Shown here: positions 54,821 through 63,957 of the stretch, piece by piece | Layout of the letters: each line of letters starts with the position of its first letter | How positions within the stretch are numbered: the stretch's first letter is position 1 | NCBI RefSeq assembly: GCF_019195435.1 | Contig: NZ_CP078069.1 | Span: forward strand, 2,046,001 to 2,110,000 | Direction: 5' to 3' | Source: Comamonas sp. NLF-1-9 | Lineage (GTDB): Bacteria; Pseudomonadota; Gammaproteobacteria; Burkholderiales; Burkholderiaceae_C | DNA length: 64,000 nucleotides | The notes under the pieces: generated by a model | The model's database searches: none | What the model was told of the DNA's origin: nothing | Seen by the model: the letters and a program-made list of their open reading frames with translations, nothing else | Program-made: the position numbers and the translations under genes

Positions 54821-56860
54821 TCACGGCAAATCCGGCTCCCTCTCCGGCCGCTTGGCGTCGCGCGGGCCCACCTGGCCCAGGCGCTCTTTCAGCGACTGCG
54901 GCTGCCCCGTGATGATGGCCGCGTAATTCACGGTGTTGGCCAGCACCTTCTTGACGTAGTCGCGCGTTTCGCTGAAGGGCACGTTCTCGGCCCAGATGGC
55001 CGCTTCCAGCACCGGGCCGTTGCGCCAGGCGCGCGGGCGCCCGGGGCCGGCGTTGTAGGCGGCGGCGGCCAGCGGCAGGGAGTCGTCGAAATCGTCCAGC
55101 GCCAGTTTGAGGTAGGCGGTGCCGATGGCGATGTTGGTCTCCTGGTCGTTGAGCTGGTCGATGCTGAAGCCTTCCAGCCCGATTTTCTTTGCCGTCCAGC
55201 GGGCGGTGGCGGGCATCACCTGCATCAGGCCAGAGGCGCCGACGTGCGAGCGCGCGTCCATGATGAAGCGGCTTTCCTGGCGCACCAGGCCGTAGACGTA
55301 GGCGGCGTCCAGCCCGATCTCGCGCGTGCGGCGCAGCACCGGGTCGTGAAACGGCATGGGAAAGCGCTGGGCGGCGTCGATAAAGCCCTTGGTGCGCTCG
55401 CTGGTGTTGATGCAGCGATCCCAGACTTCCTGCGCGCAGGCGAACTCGGCCGCCGCCAGCAGCTCGCGGTCGCCCATGCCGCCGGGCGTGTGCAGGTTGG
55501 TGCTGTAGTTCCATTCGCGCACGCCTTCGCTGCGCAGGCCGATCAGGATGGCGTACAGGCCGCGATTGAGGCCCGGGTTGGCGCGCGCGCCGGCCTTCTC
55601 TTCGGCGGTGGGCGGGGCAGGCGGCGCGGGCACGGTGATGCGCCCGCCGGTCTCCTCCAGCGCAAGCTGTTCATAGAAACCGCTGGTGCCGGCAATGCGG
55701 GCATACAAGGCCTGGGCGCGCGCGCGCTCCTCGGGTGACGGTTGGCCCGCCAGCAGCGCCCGCGCGCGCCAATACACCCAGGCGCTGTCGGCGCGCGTGG
55801 CCTCGTCCATGGCGTCGATGGCGCGCGCCACCTGCTTCCAGTCGCCGGCGCGCAACGCGGCGCGGGCCTTCCAGGCGAGCATGTCCTCGCTCAGGTCGGC
55901 GTCGCGCGTGACCCGTGCAAAGTAGGCCATGGCGTCGACCGACAGCGACAGCGCCGCCTGCCGCCCGATCGCGCCCCAGACCCAGTTGCGCTGCTCGGCG
56001 CTCAGGTGCGCGCTCCAGTGGTCGCTGAGCAGGCGCGCCGCGCCGGTGTAATTGCTCATGGCCAGACGCACCAGCGCAAGCGTGACGAGTTCGCTCGGCT
56101 GCGCCTGCGCCTCCTTGTGCGCGGGGGCGGCCTTGCGCTTGGCGCTCTTGCCCTTGGCTGCGCTGCCCTTGTCCGCGCCGCCCAGCGTCAAGTATTTGGT
56201 GGGTGCGGCCAACGCCTGGCCCATCTGCGCCAACAGCTCGGGCGCGACCACCTGCACCGCCTCGCGCGCCTGCGCCACGCGGCTGCTTTCGGCGCCCAAG
56301 CGCGCCTTGCGCCAGACGTCGACGGGCCGGATGCGCCCGTCGGCCAAGAGCTGCGCGGCCGCACGCGCACAGCCGTCGCTGCTGCGCCGCTGGGCCTGCC
56401 AGTTGGCCAGCACCTGCGCTCCCGCGTCGGCGGGCGCGCGGCCCTCAAGGTGCTCGACCAGCAGCGTATAGCAGCGCACGTCGCGATCGTCTTGCATGCG
56501 AAACGCGGGCAAGGTGTCGGCAAAGCGCTGCCAGTCGCGCCGCTGGCCCAGGATCAGCAGCCAGTCGTTGCGCAAGCGGTCTTCGACGTAGCTGCCCTGC
56601 CAGCGGCGGAAAAAGGCCTGGACCTCGTCCTCGCTCGCCTCTTCAAGACGGGCGCGCAGTTCCCAGTACGCGGCCCAGGGTTCAAGCGGATGGCCGCTGG
56701 CCTGCGGCAGCAGCAGGGTGAGCTGCGCGCGGTCGCCCTTGCGAAAGGCCTTTTGCATGGCCAGCAAGACCTCGTCGGTGGCGGTCTGGGCAGGGGCGGG
56801 AAGGGTGAAGGTGAGCGCCAGTGCGGCGATCAGCGGTGTCAGAATGCGATGGATACTCAT
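54821..56860 (-). CDS. slt: Soluble lytic murein transglycosylase
   Basis: A 679-residue periplasmic enzyme that cleaves the glycan strands of peptidoglycan to 1,6-anhydro products. The signal peptide is SIHRILTPLIAALALTFTLPAPAQ. The long alpha-superhelical U and L domains fill residues 35-480, and the goose-lysozyme-like catalytic domain has the essential glutamate in GLVRQESRF, then GASGLMQVMPATA and AAAAYNAGPGRPRAW. E. coli Slt70 is 645 residues; the insertion here is a lysine/alanine-rich loop near residue 250. The start is ATG 56860. It is divergent from the cyclo-ligase gene with 20 bases between. Confidence 0.93.
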   Translation of the reverse strand: MSIHRILTPLIAALALTFTLPAPAQTATDEVLLAMQKAFRKGDRAQLTLLLPQASGHPLEPWAAYWELRARLEEASEDEVQAFFRRWQGSYVEDRLRNDWLLILGQRRDWQRFADTLPAFRMQDDRDVRCYTLLVEHLEGRAPADAGAQVLANWQAQRRSSDGCARAAAQLLADGRIRPVDVWRKARLGAESSRVAQAREAVQVVAPELLAQMGQALAAPTKYLTLGGADKGSAAKGKSAKRKAAPAHKEAQAQPSELVTLALVRLAMSNYTGAARLLSDHWSAHLSAEQRNWVWGAIGRQAALSLSVDAMAYFARVTRDADLSEDMLAWKARAALRAGDWKQVARAIDAMDEATRADSAWVYWRARALLAGQPSPEERARAQALYARIAGTSGFYEQLALEETGGRITVPAPPAPPTAEEKAGARANPGLNRGLYAILIGLRSEGVREWNYSTNLHTPGGMGDRELLAAAEFACAQEVWDRCINTSERTKGFIDAAQRFPMPFHDPVLRRTREIGLDAAYVYGLVRQESRFIMDARSHVGASGLMQVMPATARWTAKKIGLEGFSIDQLNDQETNIAIGTAYLKLALDDFDDSLPLAAAAYNAGPGRPRAWRNGPVLEAAIWAENVPFSETRDYVKKVLANTVNYAAIITGQPQSLKERLGQVGPRDAKRPEREPDLP

Positions 56861-56880
56861 GGTGAGAGAGGAATTATCGG

Positions 56881-57453
56881 ATGGACAAGGCAGCCACACG
56901 CAAGCGCCTGGTGGCCGAGCGCCAGGCCATGGCCGATCGCCTCGCGCGGGCCGACGCGCTGCAGCAGGTGCTGCGCTTCTGGCTGGTCGATCGCGCCGAC
57001 ACCGTGATAGGCGCCTACTGGCCGATCAAGGGCGAGTTCGACCCGCTGCCCGCGCTGCACCGCTGGAAGGAAGACGGCGAGCTGCTCCATGAGTCGCAGC
57101 GCCGGCGCATCGGCCTGCCGGTAATCGACAAGCTGCACAAGACCTTGGCCTTTCACGCCTGGTACCCGGGCTGCCCGATGGAAGAAGACGCCTACGGCAT
57201 CCCCAAACCCAAGGACACGGAACTGCTGCATCCCACGCTGCTCTTCGTGCCCTGCGTGGGCTACGGGCCCGGCGGCTACCGGCTGGGCTATGGCGGGGGT
57301 TTCTACGACCGCACGCTGGCCCAGCTTGCGCCGCGCCCCTTCACCGTAGGCCTGGGCTATACCCAAGCCTATCTGGACGACTTTCTGCCCGAGGCGCACG
57401 ACCAGCCGCTGGACGCCATCCTGAACGACAACGGCGTGGTCTGGCCACTTTGA
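56881..57453 (+). CDS. ygfA: 5-formyltetrahydrofolate cyclo-ligase
   Basis: A 190-residue enzyme that turns 5-formyl-THF into 5,10-methenyl-THF with ATP. The N-terminal RKRLVAERQAMADRLA helix, the IGAYWPIKGEFD block, and the nucleotide-site GYGGGFYDRTLAQL with a preceding VPCVGYGPGGYRLGYG are diagnostic. The length is normal. Only 20 bases separate its start from that of slt on the other strand, so promoters must overlap the neighbouring coding sequence. The GST gene follows by 13 bases. Confidence 0.93.
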   Translation: MDKAATRKRLVAERQAMADRLARADALQQVLRFWLVDRADTVIGAYWPIKGEFDPLPALHRWKEDGELLHESQRRRIGLPVIDKLHKTLAFHAWYPGCPMEEDAYGIPKPKDTELLHPTLLFVPCVGYGPGGYRLGYGGGFYDRTLAQLAPRPFTVGLGYTQAYLDDFLPEAHDQPLDAILNDNGVVWPL

Positions 57454-57466
57454 GAGCGCACCTGCA

Positions 57467-58168
57467 ATGATCAAGTTCTATACCGGCAACAAGAATTACT
57501 CCTCCTGGTCAATGCGCGTGGGTGTGCTGCTCGCGCAGGCGCAGATTCCGCACGAGGAAACCGTGTTGCGCATGGACGGCTTTGGGCCGGATTCGAACTT
57601 CAAGCGCCAACTGCGCGCGCTCAGCCCGACGGGCAAGGTGCCGCTGCTGGTCGATGGCGACACCACGGTGTGGGAATCGCTCGCCATCGTCGAATACCTT
57701 GCCGAACGCTTCCCGGAAAAACACCTTTGGCCGCAGGAGCGCGCCGAGCGTGCCCGCGCGCGCAGCGTGGTGGCCGAGCTGCACGCCGGCTTTGGCGCGC
57801 TGCGTCAGCACTGCTCGATGAGCATAGAAGCGCACCTGCCCGAGGTGGGCGCGCTGATCTGGCGCGACCAGACCGGCGTGCGTGCGGACGTCGCGCGGGT
57901 AGTGGAGATCTTCAGCGATCTGCTCGGCCGCCACGGCGGGCCCATGCTGTTTGGCGATTTTTCCATCGCCGACGCCTACTACGCGCCCATGTGCATGCGC
58001 TTTGCCACCTACGAACTGCCCCTGCCGCAGCAGGTGCAAGCCTATGTCGAGCGGGTGCGGCAACTGCCGGGCGTCAAGGCCTGGGTGGACGCGGCCCGCG
58101 CTGAAAACGACTTTCTGGCGTTTGAAGAGCCCTACCGGCTGCGCAGCGCCTCAGCGCGCAGGGATTGA
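57467..58168 (+). CDS. Glutathione S-transferase family protein
   Basis: A 233-residue protein with an N-terminal thioredoxin-like domain (residues 1-80). It begins [21 protein letters not shown] with the candidate catalytic serines in NYSSWSMR, and shows [20 protein letters not shown], the glutathione-binding Pro and Glu-Ser. The C-terminal helical domain has [17 protein letters not shown], the usual N-capping region. The substrate is unknown. It lies between the cyclo-ligase and cca genes in the same direction, eight bases before cca. Confidence 0.92.
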   Translation: MIKFYTGNKNYSSWSMRVGVLLAQAQIPHEETVLRMDGFGPDSNFKRQLRALSPTGKVPLLVDGDTTVWESLAIVEYLAERFPEKHLWPQERAERARARSVVAELHAGFGALRQHCSMSIEAHLPEVGALIWRDQTGVRADVARVVEIFSDLLGRHGGPMLFGDFSIADAYYAPMCMRFATYELPLPQQVQAYVERVRQLPGVKAWVDAARAENDFLAFEEPYRLRSASARRD

Positions 58169-58175
58169 GCCGCTG

Positions 58176-59477
58176 ATGACCCAGGCAATGCAGATCTACC
58201 AGGTGGGTGGCGCGGTGCGCGATGCGCTGCTCGGCCGCCCGGTGCACGACCGCGACTGGGTGGTGGTAGGCAGCACGCCCGAAGCCATGGAGGCCGCGGG
58301 CTATCTGCCGGTGGGGCGCGACTTTCCGGTCTTTTTGCACCCCGAGACGCACGAGGAGTACGCGCTGGCGCGCACCGAGCGCAAGAGCGGGCGCGGCTAC
58401 CGCGGCTTTGTGGTGCAGGCGTCGCCCGACGTGACCTTGGAAGAAGACCTGGCGCGGCGCGATCTTACTATCAACGCGATAGCTGCTCCCGCAGACTGGG
58501 CGGGCGCTGAAGGCGTTTTTGACCCTTATGGCGGAGTGGCCGACATCCACCGCCGTGTGCTGCGCCACGTGGGCGAGGCCTTCGTCGAAGACCCGGTGCG
58601 CATCCTGCGGGTGGCACGTTTTGCCGCACGATTTACCGATTTCTCCGTCGCACCCGAAACCCTGGCGTTGATGCGCGAGATGGTCGCCGCCGGCGAGGTG
58701 GATGCGCTGGTGTCCGAGCGCGTCTGGCAGGAACTGGCGCGCGGGCTGATGCAGGAGCAGCCTTCGCGCATGCTGCAGGTGCTGCGCGAGTGCGGCGCGC
58801 TGGCCGTGCTGCTGCCCGAGGTCGATCGCCTGTGGGGCGTGCCCCAGCGCGCCGAGTACCACCCCGAGGTGGACACCGGCGCCCACCTGCTGCTGGTGTT
58901 GGACATGGCTGCGCGCCTGCAAGCGCCGCTGGCCGCACGCTTTGCCTGCCTGACGCACGACCTGGGCAAGGGCACGACGCCGGCGCACGTGCTGCCGCGC
59001 CACCTGGGCCACGAAGGGCGCAGCGCGCGGCTGCTCAGGGACGTGTGTGAGCGCCTGCGCGTGCCGGTCGAATGCCGCGAGACGGCCGACGTGGTGGCGC
59101 GCGAGCACGGCAACATCCACCGCTCGCTCGAACTCGATGGCGCGGCGCTGCTCAGGCTGCTCGAGCGCTGCGACGCGCTGCGCCGGCCCGAGCGCTTTGC
59201 CGACGTGCTGCTGGCCTGTGAGTGCGACGCGCGCGGGCGCCTGGGCTTCGCCGAGGCGCCCTACCCGCAGCGCCCACGCCTGGCGGCCGCGCTGCAGGTG
59301 GCGCTCGCGCTGCCGACGGCTGACGTGGCCGCGCAGGCAGCGGCGCGCGGACTCACGGGCGCCAAGGTGGGCGAGCAGATCCGCAAGGCGCGGGCGGATG
59401 CGCTGCGGGCATGGCTGGATGCGGGGGCGGCCACCACCCCAGCCGTCCCCCAGAGCGGAGGGGAGCTGGAGCGCTGA
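58176..59477 (+). CDS. cca: CCA-adding tRNA nucleotidyltransferase, HD type
   Basis: A 433-residue enzyme that builds or repairs the 3' CCA of tRNAs. The nucleotidyltransferase motif is [21 protein letters not shown], the template loop is [10 protein letters not shown], and [16 protein letters not shown] and HDLGKG (HD phosphohydrolase domain) follow. This is the E. coli-type bifunctional form. A dispersed repeat overlaps the coding sequence after RRDLTIN. The C-terminal dozen residues ([14 protein letters not shown]) are translated from a CCCTCCCCC-type palindrome and are not family sequence. Start ATG 58176 or 58188. Confidence 0.94.
   Translation: MTQAMQIYQVGGAVRDALLGRPVHDRDWVVVGSTPEAMEAAGYLPVGRDFPVFLHPETHEEYALARTERKSGRGYRGFVVQASPDVTLEEDLARRDLTINAIAAPADWAGAEGVFDPYGGVADIHRRVLRHVGEAFVEDPVRILRVARFAARFTDFSVAPETLALMREMVAAGEVDALVSERVWQELARGLMQEQPSRMLQVLRECGALAVLLPEVDRLWGVPQRAEYHPEVDTGAHLLLVLDMAARLQAPLAARFACLTHDLGKGTTPAHVLPRHLGHEGRSARLLRDVCERLRVPVECRETADVVAREHGNIHRSLELDGAALLRLLERCDALRRPERFADVLLACECDARGRLGFAEAPYPQRPRLAAALQVALALPTADVAAQAAARGLTGAKVGEQIRKARADALRAWLDAGAATTPAVPQSGGELER
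58466..58525 (+). repeat. TAGCTG-type dispersed repeat overlapping cca
   Basis: TTACTATCAACGCGATAGCT, then GCTCCCGCAGACTGGGCGGG and CGCTGAAGGCGTTTTTGACC. The family layout is recognisable but shorter than the other copies. It codes for [16 protein letters not shown] in cca, next to a conserved motif. Confidence 0.45.
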
Positions 59478-59490
59478 GCTCCCCTGCCGG
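59440..59490. repeat. G/C palindromes at the end of cca
   Basis: GTCCCCCAGAGCGGAGGGGAG followed by GAGCTCCCCTGCCGGGGAGG, related to the CCCTCCCCC palindromes. The cca stop codon falls between the two parts. They may also act as the convergent terminator with trxC. Confidence 0.55.
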
Positions 59491-59516
59491 GGAGGAGCAA
59501 GAGAGGCAGGCCTCCC

Positions 59517-59957
59517 TCAGAGCACCGAGCGTATCCAGCGCGTGATGCCATCGGTCGCCATCGCGCCCGAGGTGCGTGCAAGCTCCTGGCCGCCCCGGAA
59601 GACGATCATGGTCGGAATGCTGCGGATGCCGTAGCGCGCGGCGATCTGCGGCTGGGCTTCGGTATCGAGCTTGGCCAGGCGCACCTGCGGCTCCAGCGCG
59701 ATGGCCGCTTCGTGAAAGAAGGGCGCCATCTGCAGGCAGGGCCCGCACCACGGCGCCCAGAAGTCGACCACCAGCGCAATCTGGTTGCGCATCAGGTGCT
59801 TGTCGAAGCTGGCGGCGTCCAGCTCCAGCGGCTCGCCTTCGAACAGCGGGCGATGGCATCGGCCGCAGTCGGGCGCCTTGGCCTGGTCGGCCGGCTGGAC
59901 GCGGTTGGTGGTGTGGCAGTGCGGGCAGACGATGTGCAGGGCGGCAGGCGTGGACAT
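59517..59957 (-). CDS. trxC: Thioredoxin 2
   Basis: A 146-residue thioredoxin with an N-terminal zinc finger (Cys11, Cys14, Cys31, Cys34: CPHC and CGRC) and the active site WAPWCGPC with Cys71 and Cys74. The fold continues with RYGIRSIPTMIVFRGG, including the cis-proline. Thioredoxin 2 reduces disulfides and helps in oxidative stress. Length is typical (E. coli TrxC 139). It is convergent with cca. Confidence 0.95.
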   Translation of the reverse strand: MSTPAALHIVCPHCHTTNRVQPADQAKAPDCGRCHRPLFEGEPLELDAASFDKHLMRNQIALVVDFWAPWCGPCLQMAPFFHEAAIALEPQVRLAKLDTEAQPQIAARYGIRSIPTMIVFRGGQELARTSGAMATDGITRWIRSVL

Positions 59958-60045
59958 GGCGGGCGCGTGGCGAAAGAGCGATCAAGACCCTGCAACTGCG
60001 GTTGCAGCCGGCATTTTCAAGCGCGCGGGCCGCAGCGGCGCAGCA

Positions 60046-60240
60046 TCACAGCCAGCGCACCAGCCAGCTCAGCAACAGGCTCAAGAGCACGGTGCTGGCC
60101 AGCGGCACCGACCATTGGCGGCCGAACAGACGGAATTCAAAATCGCCCGGCAGGCGCCCCAGGCCAAGGCGGCGCAGCAGCGGCGCCAGGCCGTTGATGA
60201 ACATCAGCGCGAGAAAGACGACGATCAACCAGCGCACCAT
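60046..60240 (-). CDS. Small DUF2905-type membrane protein
   Basis: A 64-residue protein with two hydrophobic segments (WLIVVFLALMFINGLAPLL and STVLLSLLLSWLVRWL) and the short loop RLPGDFEFRLFGRQW between them, which is the DUF2905 signature. Function is unknown. It starts ten bases after the methyltransferase gene ends, on the same strand. Confidence 0.85.
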   Translation of the reverse strand: MVRWLIVVFLALMFINGLAPLLRRLGLGRLPGDFEFRLFGRQWSVPLASTVLLSLLLSWLVRWL

Positions 60241-60249
60241 GGCCCGCGC

Positions 60250-61374
60250 CTACAGCCGGTGGCTGCGCTCGCCCGCGGCAAAGCCGCGCGGCTGCCAGGC
60301 CGGGCCCGCGCCGAGCGCCAGCACCTTGAACAGCTCGCCCATTTCATGCTCCAGCACCAATTTGAGCGCTGGCGCTTGCTGTACCTGCGTGAGCTGCTCC
60401 AGATTTGATAGAAAACCGTTGTTCATCAGGAAGTGCGCCTGGCTGGTATAGCCCAGCACCTGCAGGCCCGCTTCCTGCGCCGCCAGCGCCAGGCCGGTGA
60501 AGTTCAGGTGCGCGGTGATGTCCTTGAGCCCCACGTCCTGCAGCGGTTCGGCGTCCACCCGGTGGGCGCGGTGGCACACCAGCGTACCCTGGTCGCGCTG
60601 GGGGTGGTAGTACTCGGCCTCGGGAAAGCCGTAGTCGATGAAGAAGGCCGCGCCCTGCTGCAGGTGCTGCGCCAGGGTGCGCATGAAGCCTTCGGCCTGG
60701 GGGTGGATCTCGGTCAGGTAGTCGTGCTCGCCCGCGACCTCGGCGGGTGGGCGCAGCACGCTCGGGCGGTCGCTCCAGACGAAGGCGTCGTCTTGCAGCG
60801 CCACGCCGCGCTCGTGCCAGCGCCCGTTGCTGCGCTGCAGCAGGCGCACCGGCATGGCGTCGAGCACCTCGTTGCCCAGCACGACGGCGCGCATGCGCTC
60901 GGGCAGGCGCTCGGCCCAGGCCACGCGCTCGCCAAAGCGTGCCAGCGTCTGCTGCTGGCGCGCACGCAGCGCGCCAGACACATCGACGATGGTGTAGCGG
61001 CGCAGCCGCGCACCCAGGTGCTGCAGCAACTGCGCGGCCAGCGCGCCGCTGCCGGCGCCGAACTCCCAGACCTCGTCGGTGCCGGTGGCCTCCAGCGCCT
61101 CCTGCACCTGCGCGGCCAGCACTTGGCCAAACAGGGGCGAGAGCTCGGGCGCGGTGACGAAGTCGCTGCCGCTTTGCGGCATGGCGCCGAACTTGCGCAA
61201 CGCGTTGGCGTAATACCCCATGCCGGGTGCATAGAGCGCCTGCTGCATGAAACGGTCAAAGCTCAGCCAGCCGCCGGCCTGCGCGATCAGGCCGCGAATA
61301 TGCCCGGCCAGCGGGTTGTCCGGCGCGTTTCGTGCCGGCGCGTGTTCGGCGGCTTGGGCGGGGGTGTAGTCCAT
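60250..61374 (-). CDS. MidA/NdufAF7-type SAM-dependent methyltransferase
   Basis: A 374-residue protein of the DUF185/Methyltransf_28 family. Visible blocks are MQQALYAPGMGYYAN, FVTAPELSPLFGQVLAAQVQ, the SAM-binding EFGAGSGALAAQLLQ, NEVLDAMPVRL, and FIDYGFPEAEYYHPQRDQGT. In eukaryotes the relative NdufAF7 methylates an arginine of complex I; the bacterial target is not known. A dispersed repeat (60360-60425) overlaps the C-terminal coding region. Start ATG 61374, head-to-head with the FolM-like gene. Confidence 0.9.
   Translation of the reverse strand: MDYTPAQAAEHAPARNAPDNPLAGHIRGLIAQAGGWLSFDRFMQQALYAPGMGYYANALRKFGAMPQSGSDFVTAPELSPLFGQVLAAQVQEALEATGTDEVWEFGAGSGALAAQLLQHLGARLRRYTIVDVSGALRARQQQTLARFGERVAWAERLPERMRAVVLGNEVLDAMPVRLLQRSNGRWHERGVALQDDAFVWSDRPSVLRPPAEVAGEHDYLTEIHPQAEGFMRTLAQHLQQGAAFFIDYGFPEAEYYHPQRDQGTLVCHRAHRVDAEPLQDVGLKDITAHLNFTGLALAAQEAGLQVLGYTSQAHFLMNNGFLSNLEQLTQVQQAPALKLVLEHEMGELFKVLALGAGPAWQPRGFAAGERSHRL
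60360..60425 (-). repeat. TAGCTG-type dispersed repeat overlapping the MidA-like gene
   Basis: Plus-strand AATTTGAGCGCTGGCGCTTG, then CTGTACCTGCGTGAGCTGCT and CAGATTTGATAGAAAAC. It has the (A/T)-rich ends and GCGCTTG core of the family; orientation is less certain than for other copies. It codes for the stretch SNLEQLTQVQQAPALKL. Confidence 0.45.
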
Positions 61375-61430
61375 GCGCGCATCTTATGATGGCCGCCCGC
61401 GGCGCCCACCGCGGGCACGGAGATCAATAC

Positions 61431-62228
61431 ATGGCAGACACATCCTGGGTCCTGGTGACCGGCGGCGCGCGGCGCCTGGGGCGGGAGATTTCGCTGGCAT
61501 TTGCCCGGGCCGGCTGGAACGTGCTGTGCCACTACCGCCATTCGGACGATGCGGCGCGCGCCACCGCAGCCGAGATCGAGGCGCTGGGCCGCCAATGCCG
61601 CACCGTGGCGGCAGACCTGGGCGAGGCCGCAGGCGCTGCCAGCCTGTTCGAGCGCAGCCTGCAGGCGCTGGGCGGCCAGGCGCCGCGCTGCATCGTCAAC
61701 AACGCTTCGCTTTTTGAAGCAGACGACGCAGCCAGCAGCACGCCGCAGCAGCTACAGCGGCACTTCGGTGTGAATGCGGTAGCGCCGCTGCTGCTGGCCA
61801 ACCGGCTGGCCGGGTGGCTGCACGGGCAAGACGGCTTTGCGCCGGGCTGGCACAGCGTGGTGCATGTGCTGGACCAGAAGGTGCACAACCTCAACCCCGA
61901 TTATTTTTCCTACACGGTGAGCAAGCTCGCGCTCGAGCGCAGCGTGGCGCTGCAGGCGCAGGCGCTGGCGCCGCGGGTGCGGGTGTGCGGGCTCTCGCCG
62001 GGGCTGATCTATCTGAGCGGGCCGCAAAGCCGGGAGAACTTCGAGCGCGCCAGCCGCGTGAATCTGCTGCGCACGCCGATAGATCCGCGCGAGGTGGCGC
62101 AAAGTGCGGTCTTCCTCGCGCAAAACGCCAGCCTCAACGGCTGCACGCTGCAGGCGGACAACGGCCAGCACCTGGTGGCGCTGGCGCGCGATGTGATGTT
62201 CGCGATCGACGAAAATCCAGCGCCATGA
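61431..62228 (+). CDS. folM: Short-chain dehydrogenase, FolM/pteridine-reductase-like
   Basis: A 265-residue SDR. The cofactor motif is VLVTGGARRLGREISLAFAR; the TGxxRRxG form is that of FolM and PTR1-type pteridine reductases rather than classical SDRs (TGxxxGxG). The catalytic residues are in YFSYTVSKLALERS, preceded by NNASLF and the VNAVAPLLL block. FolM reduces dihydromonapterin or dihydrofolate. The call is strengthened by the two FolB-like genes that follow, the first overlapping by four bases. Start ATG 61431. Confidence 0.78.
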   Translation: MADTSWVLVTGGARRLGREISLAFARAGWNVLCHYRHSDDAARATAAEIEALGRQCRTVAADLGEAAGAASLFERSLQALGGQAPRCIVNNASLFEADDAASSTPQQLQRHFGVNAVAPLLLANRLAGWLHGQDGFAPGWHSVVHVLDQKVHNLNPDYFSYTVSKLALERSVALQAQALAPRVRVCGLSPGLIYLSGPQSRENFERASRVNLLRTPIDPREVAQSAVFLAQNASLNGCTLQADNGQHLVALARDVMFAIDENPAP

Positions 62229-62638
62229 CTTCCCTGCTGCTGGCCTTTGCCGCGCTGGACGCGCGCCTGGCCACCGAATGCCGCCTGCTGAGCCTGCGCC
62301 GCCATGAGCGCCAGGTGCGCATCGGCGTGCACGAGTTCGAGCGCAGCGCGCCTCAGCGCATGTGGTTCGACGTGGACTTGTGCATCCGCCTGCGGGCCGC
62401 GCCGGCGGCACGCGACGACATCTCGCAAACCCTGGACTACGACTTCATCCGCCACGTGATCGCCGACACCGTGGGCACGCGCCACCACGAGCTGCAGGAG
62501 ACGCTGTGCGACGCCATCTTGCACACGCTGCTCGAGCGCCCCCAGGTGCAGGCGGCGCGCGTGGGCACGCGCAAGCCCGACGTCTATCCCGATTGCGAGT
62601 CGGTCGGCGTCGAGCGCGTGCGCCTCAAACCCTGGTGA
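62225..62638 (+). CDS. folB: Dihydroneopterin aldolase-family protein, first copy
   Basis: A 137-residue protein. The block VRIGVHEFERSAPQRMWFDVDL matches the start of the FolB fold with the catalytic glutamate, followed by TLDYDFIRHVIADTV and the end block TRKPDVYPDCESVGVERV, where the lysine of the active site is present. The fold acts as an octamer on 7,8-dihydroneopterin (aldolase or epimerase). It overlaps the FolM-like gene by four bases. Whether it is the folate enzyme or FolX-like cannot be told. Confidence 0.82.
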   Translation: MTSLLLAFAALDARLATECRLLSLRRHERQVRIGVHEFERSAPQRMWFDVDLCIRLRAAPAARDDISQTLDYDFIRHVIADTVGTRHHELQETLCDAILHTLLERPQVQAARVGTRKPDVYPDCESVGVERVRLKPW

Positions 62639-62659
62639 GCGCGGCCGCGCCATCCCGCC

Positions 62660-63040
62660 ATGACCATGCCTCTTCCCCACCAAGGCCAGCAGACGCTGAC
62701 GCTGACAGGCCTGCGCTTTGACGCCAACCTGGGCATCCTGGCGCACGAGCACCAGGCGCCCCAGCCCATCCAGGTGGACGCCGAGCTCAACCTCGGCACC
62801 CAGCCGCTGGCGCCGCCCGACGACGACATCCTGCACGTGCTCGACTACCGCAAGGTGCGCCAGATCATCATCGACGAATGCAAGGCCGAGCACCTGAACC
62901 TGCTGGAGAGCCTGATCGGCAAGCTCGCGCGGCGCCTGCTGGCCCTGCCGGGCGTGCGCGGCGTGCGCGTGAAGATCGCCAAACTGGAAATCTTTGACGA
63001 CTGCGAAGTCGCCATCCGCATCGAAACCGGACAATGGTGA
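62660..63040 (+). CDS. Dihydroneopterin aldolase-family protein, second copy
   Basis: A 126-residue paralogue of the preceding protein. Matching blocks are [20 protein letters not shown], then [26 protein letters not shown], and [18 protein letters not shown]. Sequence identity to the first copy is low, so this is an old duplication or a different subfamily (FolB versus FolX). The C-terminus overlaps the ttcA start by a few bases. One of the two may make monapterin for PhhA. Confidence 0.8.
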   Translation: MTMPLPHQGQQTLTLTGLRFDANLGILAHEHQAPQPIQVDAELNLGTQPLAPPDDDILHVLDYRKVRQIIIDECKAEHLNLLESLIGKLARRLLALPGVRGVRVKIAKLEIFDDCEVAIRIETGQW

Positions 63041-63957
63041 ACAGCGCCATGCACCTCAACGAAGCCAGCGCCGCCGCGCCCGCGCACGACACGCGCAAGG
63101 CCGAACACGAAGCCCACAAACTGGAAAAACGCCTGTGCCGCGAAGTCGGGCGCGCGATCATCGACTACGACATGATCGAAGAGGGCGACAAGGTCATGGT
63201 GTGCCTCTCGGGCGGCAAGGACAGCTATACGCTGCTCGACATCCTGCTCAAGCTGCAAAAGCGCGCGCCGATCCACTTCAAGATCGTCGCCGTCAACCTC
63301 GACCAGAAGCAGCCGGGCTTTCCGGAGCATGTGCTGCCCGACTACCTCACGCGCATAGGCGTGGATTTTCACATCGAGAACCAGGACACCTACAGCGTCG
63401 TCAAGCGCCTGGTGCCCGAGGGCAAGACCACCTGCAGCGTGTGTTCGCGCCTGCGCCGCGCCATCCTCTACCGCGTGGCCAGCGAGCTGGGCGCCACCAA
63501 AGTGGCGCTGGGCCACCACCGCGACGACATCGTCGCCACGCTGCTGCTCAACCTGTTCTACGGCGGGCGCATGAAGGGCATGCCGCCCAAGCTGGTCTCG
63601 GACGACGGCAAGCACGTGGTCATCCGGCCGCTGTGCTACGTGAGCGAGAAGGACACGCGCCGCTGGTCCGAGCTGCAGGACTTTCCCATCATCCCGTGCA
63701 ACCTCTGCGGCAGCCAGGAAGGGCTGCAGCGCGTGGTCGTCGGCGAGATGCTGCGCGAATGGGAGAAGAAGCACCCGGGCCGCATCGAGAGCATGTTCCG
63801 GGCCATGGGCCATGTCGTGCCCTCGCACCTGATGGACCAGAAGCTGCACGACTTCAAGGGCGCGCGCGCCACCGGCATTGCCGACCCCGATGGTGACCGC
63901 GCCTTCGACCCCGAGGTGCTGGCGCCGCCCGAGCTGGCGGCCTGGCGCAGGCCCTGA
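63034..63957 (+). CDS. ttcA: tRNA 2-thiocytidine(32) synthetase
   Basis: A 307-residue PP-loop enzyme that thiolates cytidine 32 of some tRNAs with an iron-sulfur cluster. The PP-loop is [14 protein letters not shown] (residues 59-64 SGGKDS), the cluster cysteines are Cys134 and Cys137 in [11 protein letters not shown] and a third in [11 protein letters not shown]. The ATP-binding [14 protein letters not shown] block is also present. The start shown, ATG 63034, overlaps the previous stop; ATG 63049 (MHLNEAS) is an alternative. Confidence 0.95.
   Translation: MVNSAMHLNEASAAAPAHDTRKAEHEAHKLEKRLCREVGRAIIDYDMIEEGDKVMVCLSGGKDSYTLLDILLKLQKRAPIHFKIVAVNLDQKQPGFPEHVLPDYLTRIGVDFHIENQDTYSVVKRLVPEGKTTCSVCSRLRRAILYRVASELGATKVALGHHRDDIVATLLLNLFYGGRMKGMPPKLVSDDGKHVVIRPLCYVSEKDTRRWSELQDFPIIPCNLCGSQEGLQRVVVGEMLREWEKKHPGRIESMFRAMGHVVPSHLMDQKLHDFKGARATGIADPDGDRAFDPEVLAPPELAAWRRP

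Noticed and set aside
61690..61760. Possible further dispersed repeat in the FolM-like gene
   Set aside because: Only CTTTTTGAAGC and a short core match; too weak to call.
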